Under the pieces are notes generated by a model. The model searched no databases. It saw nothing but the letters and a program-made list of their open reading frames with translations, and was not told the origin of the DNA. Shown in pieces: positions 25,196 to 34,048 of a stretch of 64,000 nt of DNA (positions are counted from its first letter, which is position 1; every line of letters begins with the position of its first letter). Origin of the DNA: Dyadobacter pollutisoli. GTDB lineage: Bacteria > Bacteroidota > Bacteroidia > Cytophagales > Spirosomataceae. The stretch is from positions 4,032,501-4,096,500 of the forward strand of contig NZ_CP112998.1 in NCBI RefSeq assembly GCF_026625565.1, written 5' to 3'. The position numbers were made by a program, and so were the translations under genes.

Positions 25196-25221
25196 TAAAA
25201 TCGTCAAAATGACCGATTTTA
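25196..25221. promoter_or_regulatory. inverted repeat between bshA and ubiA-like gene
   Basis: TAAAATCG (25196-25203) and CGATTTTA (25214-25221) are perfect 8-bp inverted arms with a 10-base spacer, in the 181-bp divergent promoter region. It lies 32 bases upstream of the bshA start and could be an operator. Confidence 0.4.
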
Positions 25222-25345
25222 AACAACTAACAACAAATGCTCTCTTTTTATCTCAACAAATGGATAAAGATGTAAAGAATTGTCGTTAATGGTATAAAAT
25301 GAATAATTTTATTGCCTAAACCTTCTTTTCCTGACATTAGCCTCC

Positions 25346-26227
25346 ATGAATGTGTCTGCAAGACCAAAAATCAGATTATGGGATTACGTTACCGGAAGTG
25401 CCCGTCTGGTCCGCATGACCAACCTGGTAATTGTTGTTCTTACCCAATATTTTACACGAATTCTTCTGATCGGCCCAAGGCATGAATGGCGCACCATTGT
25501 TGGCAATGTGGATATGTTTGTGCTGTCATTGTCAACCGTTTGCATTGCAGCGGCAGGTTACATTATCAACGATTATTTTGACATTAAAATTGACATTGTC
25601 AACAAACCGGAGCGCGTCGTCGTAGGTCGTTACCTGAAAAGAAGATGGGCAATGGGCGCTCATCAGATCTTGAATGTGATGGGTGCCGTTCTGGGATTGG
25701 TAGTGAGTCCTTACATCTTTTTGATCAATGTGTTCTCCATCACATTGCTCTGGTTTTACTCCGAACGTTACAAGCGTCTGCCCTTCATTGGTAACTTTAT
25801 CGTATCGCTGCTCACAGGGTTTACATTGCTCATTCTTACCGTACATTACCCGGCTAACCGCCACCTCGTTTTCATTTACGCGGTATTTTCCTTTTTCATA
25901 TCATTGATCCGCGAAATCGTGAAAGATATGGAGGACATTAAAGGAGATGAAGCCCATGGCTGTCGTACTTTGCCGATTATCTGGGGGATCAGGCGCACCA
26001 AAAACTTTCTTTATCTGGTACTGACGTTCTTTGTACTCACCCTGTTTGTCATGGCGAGAGCGCTCGACAACAATTTACTTGTATTACTATTCTTTTTGCT
26101 GCTCTTGCCCGTTTCCTGGCTTACTTTTAAACTTTCAAAAGCCGACACCCGTCGTGACTTCCGGGAAATCAGCAGTTTATGCAAGATCATTATGCTCCTC
26201 GGATTGATCACAATGGTATGGGCGTAA
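25346..26227 (+). CDS. UbiA-family prenyltransferase
   Basis: A 293-residue polytopic membrane enzyme of the UbiA superfamily. The first Asp-rich motif N-D-x-x-D-x-x-x-D is NDYFDIKID at residues 75-83, and the second is KDMEDIKGD, which binds the prenyl diphosphate through magnesium. In Cytophagales this subfamily is annotated as geranylgeranylglycerol-phosphate geranylgeranyltransferase-like; the acceptor cannot be read from the sequence. It is transcribed away from bshA. Confidence 0.88.
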   Translation: MNVSARPKIRLWDYVTGSARLVRMTNLVIVVLTQYFTRILLIGPRHEWRTIVGNVDMFVLSLSTVCIAAAGYIINDYFDIKIDIVNKPERVVVGRYLKRRWAMGAHQILNVMGAVLGLVVSPYIFLINVFSITLLWFYSERYKRLPFIGNFIVSLLTGFTLLILTVHYPANRHLVFIYAVFSFFISLIREIVKDMEDIKGDEAHGCRTLPIIWGIRRTKNFLYLVLTFFVLTLFVMARALDNNLLVLLFFLLLLPVSWLTFKLSKADTRRDFREISSLCKIIMLLGLITMVWA

Positions 26228-26336
26228 TGCGCCTTTTTTCCTTTAAATCAATTTAAAAAAAATCGGGTGCTAAAATAGAATTGAAAAACTATATTTACCC
26301 CGGGTGTCAACCCCAGAACTCACTAATCCTACAAAT

Positions 26337-27032
26337 ATGAAAAAGCTTGTTTTATGGAGCATACTGTGCTTCTCCATGCTTTGCGGGCAGGTTTTCGCCC
26401 AGGAATGTGCTGGCCTTACCATGAAGGAAGGCGGCGGATTTGAAATGGCCAATTTTGACGGCAAAGGAAAATCAACCGGTAAAATTGTTTACAAAATCGC
26501 CAAAGTAAGCAAAGAAGCCGCCGGTACCGTTTTTACCATTGACATGGAATCTTTCAACACCAAGGGAAAATCCGAGTTAAAGAACACCTACAAAATGCTG
26601 TGCGACGGCAACGTGCTGACACTGGATGCCAATTCAATGATCAGTCAGGAACAAATGAAGTCGTTCAAAGACATGGAAATGAAATTCACCTACGACAACA
26701 TTGAATACCCTGCCAAATTCAATGTCGGCGACAAACTGAAAGACGCATCAGTCAAAGGTGAAGGAAAGTCGGGCCCTATGCCTATTAACTTCAATATGCT
26801 GATCAAGAACCGCGTGATCGCTGGCCAGGAAAAACTGACCATTCCCGCCGGTACCTACGATGCCTACAAGCTCACTTCCGACATGAACGTCGAAATGGTG
26901 ATGGGCTTTCCTATAAAAATGGACATGCAAACCATTTCCTATCGGGCACCAGGCGTTGTCTGGGACCTCAAAACCGAAACTTATCGTAAAGGAAAGCTGA
27001 TGGGTTACAGTGAGCTCACTAAAATTTATTGA
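26337..27032 (+). CDS. secreted TapB/DUF3108-like protein
   Basis: A 231-residue protein with a signal peptide (MKKLVLWSILCFSMLCGQVFAQ). The mature part is beta-rich, with YKLTSDMNVEMVMGFPIKMDM and a closing GVVWDLKTETYRKGKLMGYSELTKI that recalls the DUF3108/TapB-like periplasmic fold. The frame is open from a GTG at 26304, but the ATG at 26337 gives a clean signal peptide start. Function unknown. Confidence 0.7.
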   Translation: MKKLVLWSILCFSMLCGQVFAQECAGLTMKEGGGFEMANFDGKGKSTGKIVYKIAKVSKEAAGTVFTIDMESFNTKGKSELKNTYKMLCDGNVLTLDANSMISQEQMKSFKDMEMKFTYDNIEYPAKFNVGDKLKDASVKGEGKSGPMPINFNMLIKNRVIAGQEKLTIPAGTYDAYKLTSDMNVEMVMGFPIKMDMQTISYRAPGVVWDLKTETYRKGKLMGYSELTKIY

Positions 27033-27063
27033 TTTTTCGTACCTATTGGCTATTTATTTATCC

Positions 27064-27100
27064 AAGAACGGCTTTCGGTAACTCCCTAAGCCGTTCTTTG
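27064..27100 (+). terminator. intrinsic terminator
   Basis: A perfect 11-bp stem (AAGAACGGCTT / AAGCCGTTCTT, 13-base loop) lies 32 bases after the TapB-like gene. The run of T after it is short. Confidence 0.7.
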
Positions 27101-27106
27101 CTTAGA

Positions 27107-27136
27107 TTTGTAAAATAAATATTACGCCTACCTTTG
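27107..27136 (+). promoter_or_regulatory. promoter of purN
   Basis: TTTG at 27107-27110 and TACCTTTG at 27129-27136 with 18 bases between them form one of the clearest Bacteroidota-type promoters in the window, 26 bases before the purN ATG. Confidence 0.8.
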
Positions 27137-27162
27137 ATTGAATATAATTATAACTACAAACA

Positions 27163-27732
27163 ATGAAAAGACTTGCCATTTTTGCCTCAGGCTCTGGATC
27201 TAATGCTGAAAAGATATGTGAATATTTTCTGGAAAGAGAGGATGTGGATGTCTCGCTGATCTTTACTAATAATCCAATGGCAGGCGTTATCAAAAGGGCT
27301 TGTAAATTGCAAATACCCGTTGTTTTTTTTGACAAGAAAACATTCTACCATACCGGTAAAATCCCACAAATTTTGCAGAATGAAGGAATCGATCTCGTGA
27401 TCCTGGCTGGATTTATGATGCTGGTACCACCCATGCTGGTCGACGCCTTTCCCGATCGAATGATCAACATTCATCCCGCGCTCCTCCCCAAGTATGGCGG
27501 CAAGGGCATGTACGGGCATCATGTACACGAGGCAGTCGTGAATGCGAAAGAAACACAATCGGGTATTACCATTCACTATGTCAACCAGCACTACGACGAA
27601 GGCAATATCATTTTCCAGGCTACCTGCGATATTGACCCTGCCGATACTCCCGACGACGTTGCGCATAAGATACATGCACTCGAACACGAACATTACCCAC
27701 GGGTGATTGACGAAATCCTTTACAAAAAGTAG
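27163..27732 (+). CDS. purN: phosphoribosylglycinamide formyltransferase PurN
   Basis: PurN transfers a formyl group from 10-formyltetrahydrofolate to GAR in purine synthesis. The 189-residue protein has the N-terminal GAR-binding loop (FASGSGSNAEKI), the catalytic N102 and H104 in MINIHPALLPKYGG, and D145 in HYDEGNII. The family length is normal. Eight bases separate its stop from the next gene, so the EamA transporter is probably read through from the purN promoter. Confidence 0.95.
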   Translation: MKRLAIFASGSGSNAEKICEYFLEREDVDVSLIFTNNPMAGVIKRACKLQIPVVFFDKKTFYHTGKIPQILQNEGIDLVILAGFMMLVPPMLVDAFPDRMINIHPALLPKYGGKGMYGHHVHEAVVNAKETQSGITIHYVNQHYDEGNIIFQATCDIDPADTPDDVAHKIHALEHEHYPRVIDEILYKK

Positions 27733-27740
27733 CCAATTAT

Positions 27741-28658
27741 ATGCTTTACTTTTTGCTGGCGGTTTTGTTTACAGTAGCGCTATACCTTATCATGCGTGCC
27801 TATCCGCGTTACAAAGTGGATTCTTTTCACGCCATTGTGTTCAATTACTACGCCTGCGTACTCACAGGACTGCTACTCACGCCCGACTTGTCGGTGTTCC
27901 GGGAAGTGCAATGGGATTCACAAGGAACATTACTTACTTTGGCGCTGGGCACTATGTTCGTCACCGCATTTATGCTGATCGGGCTTACTGCTCAAAAAGT
28001 AAGCGTGACCGCTACATCCCTGGCGGGTAACATGTCGCTGGTTATCCCCGTTCTTTTCGGCCTTTTTGTGTTCCGGAACAATAACAAGGAATTCACGGCA
28101 CTCAACTACGCCGGACTATTGATAGCATTGGTCGCTCTTGCATTCGGCGCAATTCAGCATTCAGGGCAAAAAAAAGGCGAGGGTCAAGAATCAGCATTGA
28201 TTTCTGAAAATATGTTATGGCTGTTGCCCGTGCTGACATTTTTGGCCGCAGGAACAAATAATACATTAATTAACTACCTGTCCGTCAAGTTCTACCTTCC
28301 CGGCCAGACGACGGTATTCATGATCATTGCATGTACCGGCGCCATCATCATCGGGACTTTGATACTACTTTATAAAATCACATTCGGAAAAGAAAAACTG
28401 TTGCTGCGGAGCGTTGTCGGCGGCCTTATCCTTGGTGTCCCCAATTTCTTGTCCCTTTACTTCCTCCTTCTCGCGCTGGCTTCATTTGGTAACAGCGCCG
28501 CATTTGTATTTCCGATCTATAATATCCTCACCATGCTGGTCTCTTCAGTCGCCGCGTGGACTATTTATCGGGAGCGTTTGAACCTTCTTAACAAATGGGG
28601 ACTTGTATTAGCAGTGCTGGCGATTATTCTGATTTCGTATCAGGAACTGTCGCTGTAA
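27741..28658 (+). CDS. EamA/DMT-family transporter
   Basis: A 305-residue inner-membrane protein with about ten hydrophobic helices in two homologous halves, as in the drug/metabolite transporter (EamA) superfamily; the second half ends SSVAAWTIYRERLNLLNKWGL. The substrate is unknown. It follows purN by 8 bp, so the two likely share a transcript, but a link in function is not evident. Confidence 0.85.
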   Translation: MLYFLLAVLFTVALYLIMRAYPRYKVDSFHAIVFNYYACVLTGLLLTPDLSVFREVQWDSQGTLLTLALGTMFVTAFMLIGLTAQKVSVTATSLAGNMSLVIPVLFGLFVFRNNNKEFTALNYAGLLIALVALAFGAIQHSGQKKGEGQESALISENMLWLLPVLTFLAAGTNNTLINYLSVKFYLPGQTTVFMIIACTGAIIIGTLILLYKITFGKEKLLLRSVVGGLILGVPNFLSLYFLLLALASFGNSAAFVFPIYNILTMLVSSVAAWTIYRERLNLLNKWGLVLAVLAIILISYQELSL

Positions 28659-28688
28659 CACGAACTTTATCCAATTTCAAAATACCCT

Positions 28689-29765
28689 ATGTCAGAAACG
28701 TCGGTTTTACGCATACACGAGAAAAAAGAAAGTCTAAATAAAAGACAGAAAGAATTCAATCAGTTATCTGAAAAAATTGAAGAACTGGACCGTCTGATAC
28801 CAGAACTACGGACGGCCTACGAGCAAATGATCCAGCGGATACCGACAGACCTGGATCCGCTTGTCCGGGAATATCAGGGTTTCCGGGCTGAGATCGTTCA
28901 CCTCATGGACCGTACTTACTCCAATGATCTTTTCAGAAAGGCATATCAGACCAAACTTGCTTACCTGATCACCGAAAGTGCATTCGATCTCATTGCCAAT
29001 TATGGATTTGACGAGTTAAAACCGGTTTTCAATAAATACAGTGAAACCGAAATTGAGGTTTTATTGAACGAAAAAAGAGAAAGAGAGGCTAGCAGAATAA
29101 CAGACCCGGCTTTTCTGCTCGATAGCGAAAATGGGCAGGAAGAAGTATCATCGGCCGCATTTCATGACCTGCCGGAAGAAGAACAGCAGCGCATCAAAAC
29201 TGAGCAAAGGGAGCAGCGGCTGCAACAACGAATCCGGGAAGCCAAGCAGAACGTGGAAAAGCAGAAAACGACCAAATCGGTAAGGACCGTTTATATGGAT
29301 CTCGTAAAAGCATTTCATCCCGATCTTGAAACCGACGAGGCTGAGAAATTGAGAAAAACGGAAACCATGCAGCGGATCACGCAGGCATACCAAGACAATA
29401 ATTTACTCCAATTGCTGAAACTCCAAATTGAATTTGAAAGAATTGACCAGGATAGGCTCGAAAATCTCACCAAAAACCAGCTGAACTACTACAACAAGGT
29501 GCTGAAACAGCAGGTAGAAGAACTGGAACTGGAAAAAGAAATCATTCAGAAGCAAATTTCAGCGGTATGTGGCCTACCCTATCAACATGCCAATTCACTC
29601 ACGACGGTCATTGTTAAGTTCAATACCAATGTAAATGAGTTGAAAAGCGAGATAAAGAACATTAAGGAGCTTCTTAAACATTGGAAAGTGCCGTCACAAC
29701 TCAAAGCGTATCTCAAAACCTACCAGATACCCAATCAGCCCTATCTTGAAGACGATGATTTTTGA
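28689..29765 (+). CDS. J-domain-like coiled-coil protein
   Basis: A 358-residue cytoplasmic protein. The first ~60 residues and about 160-200 are strongly charged and coiled-coil-like. A degenerate J domain lies near 198-245, with the HPD tripeptide at 210-212 in DLVKAFHPDLE followed by RKTETMQRITQAYQDNNLLQLLKLQIEFE, typical of DnaJ helices III-IV. More coiled coil follows (EELELEKEIIQKQ). J proteins stimulate Hsp70 ATPase activity; no dnaK is nearby, so the client is unknown. It begins 30 bp after the EamA gene. Confidence 0.75.
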   Translation: MSETSVLRIHEKKESLNKRQKEFNQLSEKIEELDRLIPELRTAYEQMIQRIPTDLDPLVREYQGFRAEIVHLMDRTYSNDLFRKAYQTKLAYLITESAFDLIANYGFDELKPVFNKYSETEIEVLLNEKREREASRITDPAFLLDSENGQEEVSSAAFHDLPEEEQQRIKTEQREQRLQQRIREAKQNVEKQKTTKSVRTVYMDLVKAFHPDLETDEAEKLRKTETMQRITQAYQDNNLLQLLKLQIEFERIDQDRLENLTKNQLNYYNKVLKQQVEELELEKEIIQKQISAVCGLPYQHANSLTTVIVKFNTNVNELKSEIKNIKELLKHWKVPSQLKAYLKTYQIPNQPYLEDDDF

Positions 29766-29976
29766 TGTCGGAGCAATTAAAAAAGGCTGTTTTTGCGGTA
29801 AACGTATACAATTGTAGAGGCATTTCTACGATTTTCCCTTATTTATATCAAATATAAATATCCAAATATCCTTTATAAGTAGACTAGCACCGAATCGGTT
29901 ACCATAAATATCGGTCAGGCACATCATTGGCACATCTTTTGTAAATCTGGTTTGACTAAAAACAAATCATACTTAC

Positions 29977-30618
29977 ATGAAAAATTGCATTATTTTGTTG
30001 TTTGCGCTGACATTATGTATCTCGCAGGCACAAGCGCAAGAAAACGTTTCGATAGGCCCGCTCGTTGGAATTTCCATTGCGAATTTCAGAGGGGATGTCT
30101 CCAATACCGACTGGAAACCCGGATTAACGATCGGCGGTTTCTATAATTACAGCACCGAATCAGGATTTGGTTTCAGCGGCCAGCTGTTATTCACTCAGCT
30201 TGGTGCTCAGATCAATAACAAGTCAAACGAAATTAACCTAAACTACATCCAGGCCCCATTACTGGCTACTTTCTTCTTTGGCCGCTACGGACAGAGAGTC
30301 CGTCCTAAAATCTTCCTGGGCCCTAACCTGAACTTTCTGGTAGGGGCGAGAGATAAAGACGGAAATAACATTAACGGAGATTCAAACAACCGTGTCTACA
30401 GTCCATTCGATCTGGGACTGACCTTTGGTGCCGGTGTGAACTATCGCTTACAGGACAAAATCTGGCTAAATTTCGATGCACGCTACGGCCTGGGTTTACT
30501 GGACGTGACAAGACTTGACAATTCGAATATTAAAAACAACAACTGGGGAATCAATCTAGGCCTCAGCTTCCCGCTAGGCACATACAACAGAAACACCGGA
30601 AGACTCCGGACACGTTAA
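29977..30618 (+). CDS. PorT-like outer-membrane beta-barrel protein
   Basis: A 213-residue protein with a signal peptide ending AQAQ near residue 21. The mature part is an eight-strand-type barrel: SIGPLVGISIANFRG, FGFSGQLLFTQLGAQ, PKIFLGPNLNFLVGAR, LGLTFGAGVNYRL and INLGLSFPLGTY. This fits the porin-like/PorT family of Bacteroidota. The 211 bp before it contains a short hairpin (GTAGA...TCTAC near 29814) but no clear promoter. Confidence 0.82.
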   Translation: MKNCIILLFALTLCISQAQAQENVSIGPLVGISIANFRGDVSNTDWKPGLTIGGFYNYSTESGFGFSGQLLFTQLGAQINNKSNEINLNYIQAPLLATFFFGRYGQRVRPKIFLGPNLNFLVGARDKDGNNINGDSNNRVYSPFDLGLTFGAGVNYRLQDKIWLNFDARYGLGLLDVTRLDNSNIKNNNWGINLGLSFPLGTYNRNTGRLRTR

Positions 30619-30640
30619 CACACTATTTACTTCATATCAT

Positions 30641-30668
30641 AAGGGCATTCATTTGAGTGCCCTTTTTT
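30641..30668 (+). terminator. intrinsic terminator
   Basis: AAGGGCA (30641-30647) pairs with TGCCCTT (30658-30664), followed by a T-run, 22 bases after the beta-barrel gene. Confidence 0.8.
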
Positions 30669-30707
30669 ACTTAAGAGCCTATCTCATGCCTTGTGAAAGA
30701 TAAGAAG

Positions 30708-30715
30708 TACCTTTG
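30708..30715 (+). promoter_or_regulatory. -7 promoter element of the DEAD-box helicase gene
   Basis: TACCTTTG matches TAnnTTTG. It lies inside the 5' part of the longest open frame (from a GTG at 30693), which moves the start to the ATG at 30738. Confidence 0.6.
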
Positions 30716-30737
30716 CACATTATTTTCGACCAGTGCT

Positions 30738-32066
30738 ATGACTTTTGAAGAATTAAATCTCACCAAACCGTTGCTAAAAGCGCTGACTGAGGCGGGATAT
30801 ACGACACCTACCACCATTCAGCAAAAAGTGTTTTCTGTTACCATGTCCGGTAAAGATGTGTGCGGCATTGCGCAGACGGGAACCGGGAAAACATTTGCTT
30901 ACCTCCTTCCCACGCTTCGCCAGCTCGAATTTTCGAAGGATCGCTTACCCCAGCTTCTCATTCTCGTCCCAACCCGCGAACTCGTGGTGCAGGTGGTGGA
31001 AGAAGTCCGGAAACTGAGCGCATATCTGACGTTGCAGGTAGTTGGCGTGTATGGCGGAGGCAACATCAAAGTGCAGATGGCTGAACTGAAAATGGGTGCC
31101 GATGTGGTCGTGGCGACACCGGGGCGACTGGTTGATCTGGCATTGAATAGTTCGCTGAAAACCAAGGCGATCAAGAAACTGGTCATTGACGAAGTAGACG
31201 AAATGCTCAACCTGGGATTCAGGACCCAGCTGAAAAATATACTGGACATTCTTCCGCAAAAACGACAAAACCTGCTGTTTTCGGCAACTATTACCCAGGA
31301 AGTCGAAGCTCTGATGCAGACCTATTTCAACAATCCTGTCAGAATCGAGGCAGCGCCTGTTGGAACCCCTCTGGACAACATTGAACAGAAAGCTTACGAG
31401 GTCCCGAATTTTTATACCAAAGTAAACCTGCTGGATCTGCTGCTGGAACAAAATGAGGATATGAGCAAGGTCCTGATTTTTGTGGCCACCAAAAAATTGG
31501 CTGATCAGCTTTACGTTCAGCTCGAACTAGGATACCTGAACAAAATCGGTGTGATACATTCCAATAAGGAGCAAAATCACCGTTTTAATACGATCAGGCA
31601 GTTTCACGACGGGACTTATCGCATTCTCATCGCCACAGACATTATCGCACGCGGGCTGGATGTCGCGGAAGTATCGCATGTTTTCAACTTTGATATTCCC
31701 GAAATACCTGAAAACTACATTCACCGGATCGGGAGAACAGGTCGGGCCGATAAAAAAGGGGTTGCGATTTCATTCATTACCGAGCGGGAAAAGGAGTTTC
31801 TGACGCTGATCGAAGAGTTAATGGATTACCAGATTCCCATTACGCCATTGCCCGAAACGCTTAAAATCTCCGAAATTCTCACACCGGATGAAGAACCGAA
31901 AATTTTCATGAAGAACATTGATGTGAAACTCCCAAAAAGGGAATCTGTCGGTGCTGCTTTTCATGAGAAAGCTGCGAAAAATCAGAAAGTAAACGTGCGA
32001 CGGAACCACGCACAGGAGAAAATGCAGAAGTACGGCAGACCTATCAAACGATCCGGCAAGAAATAG
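30738..32066 (+). CDS. DEAD-box RNA helicase (DEVD variant)
   Basis: A 442-residue ATP-dependent RNA helicase. Motifs in order: Q motif in TPTTIQQKVF, motif I AQTGTGKT, motif Ia PTRELVVQV, ATPGRLVDL, motif II VDEVDEML (DEVD in place of DEAD), SAT, IATDIIARGLDVAEV and HRIGRTGR. A basic tail follows (KINVRRNH...RPIKRSGKK type), suited to RNA binding. The start is set by the -7 element. Such enzymes help ribosome assembly or mRNA turnover; the precise RNA is unknown. Confidence 0.94.
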   Translation: MTFEELNLTKPLLKALTEAGYTTPTTIQQKVFSVTMSGKDVCGIAQTGTGKTFAYLLPTLRQLEFSKDRLPQLLILVPTRELVVQVVEEVRKLSAYLTLQVVGVYGGGNIKVQMAELKMGADVVVATPGRLVDLALNSSLKTKAIKKLVIDEVDEMLNLGFRTQLKNILDILPQKRQNLLFSATITQEVEALMQTYFNNPVRIEAAPVGTPLDNIEQKAYEVPNFYTKVNLLDLLLEQNEDMSKVLIFVATKKLADQLYVQLELGYLNKIGVIHSNKEQNHRFNTIRQFHDGTYRILIATDIIARGLDVAEVSHVFNFDIPEIPENYIHRIGRTGRADKKGVAISFITEREKEFLTLIEELMDYQIPITPLPETLKISEILTPDEEPKIFMKNIDVKLPKRESVGAAFHEKAAKNQKVNVRRNHAQEKMQKYGRPIKRSGKK

Positions 32067-32126
32067 AGCATCGTAATTGGAAACAGGCATTGCAATTATT
32101 TCCCGGCAAAGTCTGTTTCAATTGAT

Positions 32127-33911
32127 ATGAGTATTTGGCAGATATTCCAACGTCTTCAACCTTACGTTAAGCCCTATTACAGGCAAATCATTTTTGCGCT
32201 GTTCCTCACATTGCTAGGAGCAATTACGGCACAGGTAAACCCCTGGGTTTTGCGCTACACCGTGGATAGCGTTCAAAGCATGCTTGACAAGCAGTGGGGC
32301 ATCATTCAGGGAAAGGAGTTGCTGGTTCGCATCTCCGTCATTCTTTTCCTGAAAGAAATCGTTAACTCCCTCATTGTATTTGGTCAAAGGTATTTTGGAG
32401 AAAAAATCAGGATCAAAGTATCCAGCGACCTGGCTCAGGAGGCAGTAAGCCGCATTTTGACCTATAATCTGGCCTTTTTCAGCGACAATGACAACCAGAA
32501 AGGAAAGCTGCAAACTCGGATAGACCGCGGCGTCGAAAGTCTTACCAAGCTGATTCAGAATTTTTTCATTGACATTCTGCCGCTTTTTGCGAATGCTTTG
32601 GTCGCGCTGGTCATCATGTTTTCGGCCAATTTTTACGTCGGAAGCATTGCCCTCGCTATCCTTCCGATCTATTTCTGGATCAGTTTCAAACAAGCCGGTG
32701 AATTGCAGGGTGTAAGACGAAAGCTTAAAAGGCAGCGTGAAAACAAAAGTAGCGGGCTCATCAACCTGATCGAATCCATTATTGTCATCAAATCCTTCGT
32801 CAGGGAAAAATTTGAAGGCGAAAAACAGTACCAGACGCAAATGGAACTTATGGAATCGCAACTCAAAACCCGGCGTACCAACTTTGCCTACGACGGTATC
32901 AAGAGTTTTATCGAGCAAATCGGCGTCGTGCTGATCATCATTCTTACTGCATACCTGGTTTTGGATCAGCAAATGTCGATCGGCGCGATCATGTTCCATA
33001 TTTTGCTTTTCAACAACGTTTCCGCTCCTATCCGGCAGTTGCACCGCATTTACGACGAGATGAACGATGCGCTCACCTATTCGGAAGGGTTCTTCGATAT
33101 CCTGGATGCTGACAATGCTGTCGAAATAAGCGGAAAAGCGGTACCATTGAGCCTGAAAGGTGATTATCAACTTACTAATGTCTCATTTGCTTATCCGAAT
33201 GGCACCAAAGCTTTACACAACATTGACATTAATATCAAATCCGGCCAGACGACTGCGCTGGTTGGCCTTTCTGGCGCAGGAAAAAGCACATTGATCAATC
33301 TCCTGATCGGTTTTTATGCGCCGGACTCAGGAACACTTACATTGGATGGCCTGCCTTTAAAAGATTACGATCTTCCTGCATTGCGTAACTCCATTGGCAT
33401 GGTCCTTCAAAAAAACCATATTTTCAAAGGCTCCATCGCAGAAAATATCCGTTATGGCAAAATGGATGCAACTCAGGAAGACCTCGAAGCTGCGGCAAAG
33501 CAAGCCTATCTGCACGAGCAGATCATGGAACTGCCAACAAAGTATGAAACTGATGCTCAAATGCTTTCGGGCGGCCAGCAACAACGTATTGCCATTGCCC
33601 GCCTCTTCCTGAAAAACCCGCCCATTATTTTCCTCGACGAACCAACCGCCAGTCTGGACGCCATTGCGACCGAGCAAATAAAAAACAGCCTGGACGCTAT
33701 CAAAAAGGATCGTACAGTCGTGATCATCTCCCATAGCCTCTCCCAAATCCTCGACGCCGATCAAACATATGTGATGAAGAAAGGTCGCATTGCCGAACAC
33801 GGTACCCACATTGAATTGTATGAAAAGAACGGTGTGTACCGTGAAATTTTCGACGCCTCTGCCAGAAGTCTCAACCTGGACAAGATGATCGAGCTGATCG
33901 GAAAAGATTAG
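32127..33911 (+). CDS. ABC exporter, fused membrane and ATPase domains
   Basis: A 594-residue half-transporter. Residues 1 to about 310 hold six membrane helices (type I exporter fold), and about 340-580 the ATPase: Walker A GLSGAGKST at 380-388, Q-loop GMVLQKNHIF, signature LSGGQQQR, Walker B PIIFLDEP followed by TASLD, and H-loop ISHSLSQI. It would act as a homodimer or with another half-transporter; lipid, peptide or drug export are all possible. It begins 60 bp after the helicase with no clear promoter. Confidence 0.93.
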   Translation: MSIWQIFQRLQPYVKPYYRQIIFALFLTLLGAITAQVNPWVLRYTVDSVQSMLDKQWGIIQGKELLVRISVILFLKEIVNSLIVFGQRYFGEKIRIKVSSDLAQEAVSRILTYNLAFFSDNDNQKGKLQTRIDRGVESLTKLIQNFFIDILPLFANALVALVIMFSANFYVGSIALAILPIYFWISFKQAGELQGVRRKLKRQRENKSSGLINLIESIIVIKSFVREKFEGEKQYQTQMELMESQLKTRRTNFAYDGIKSFIEQIGVVLIIILTAYLVLDQQMSIGAIMFHILLFNNVSAPIRQLHRIYDEMNDALTYSEGFFDILDADNAVEISGKAVPLSLKGDYQLTNVSFAYPNGTKALHNIDINIKSGQTTALVGLSGAGKSTLINLLIGFYAPDSGTLTLDGLPLKDYDLPALRNSIGMVLQKNHIFKGSIAENIRYGKMDATQEDLEAAAKQAYLHEQIMELPTKYETDAQMLSGGQQQRIAIARLFLKNPPIIFLDEPTASLDAIATEQIKNSLDAIKKDRTVVIISHSLSQILDADQTYVMKKGRIAEHGTHIELYEKNGVYREIFDASARSLNLDKMIELIGKD

Positions 33912-33977
33912 CTTTTAAATCATTAAATTAAAACAGAATTAAATTTCATTATTTCATATTAAAATTTAATTAAAAGC
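33911..33977. repeat. nested AT-rich inverted repeats
   Basis: An outer pair GCTTTTAA / TTAAAAGC (33911-33918, 33970-33977) encloses a perfect 10-bp pair AATTAAATTT / AAATTTAATT (33937-33946, 33962-33971). It directly follows the ABC gene stop and may act as a transcript 3' end, although it lacks a GC-rich stem. Confidence 0.5.
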
Positions 33978-34048
33978 AGGCAATCCAAAACCGTCCCCCG
34001 AGCGTAAGTCAGATATCAAATTCGATGTCAAACTTAAATTCAACGGTT

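Noticed and set aside
27796..27978. Alternative plus frames inside purN and the EamA gene
   Set aside because: They are out of frame with strong transporter and PurN motifs and have no start signals.
32214..33170. Minus-strand frame of 318 codons inside the ABC transporter
   Set aside because: The plus-strand frame has complete ABC exporter motifs; the reverse frame shows none.
33911..33977. Standard intrinsic terminator after the ABC gene
   Set aside because: The inverted repeats are almost pure A/T without a GC-rich stem, so I list them only as a repeat.
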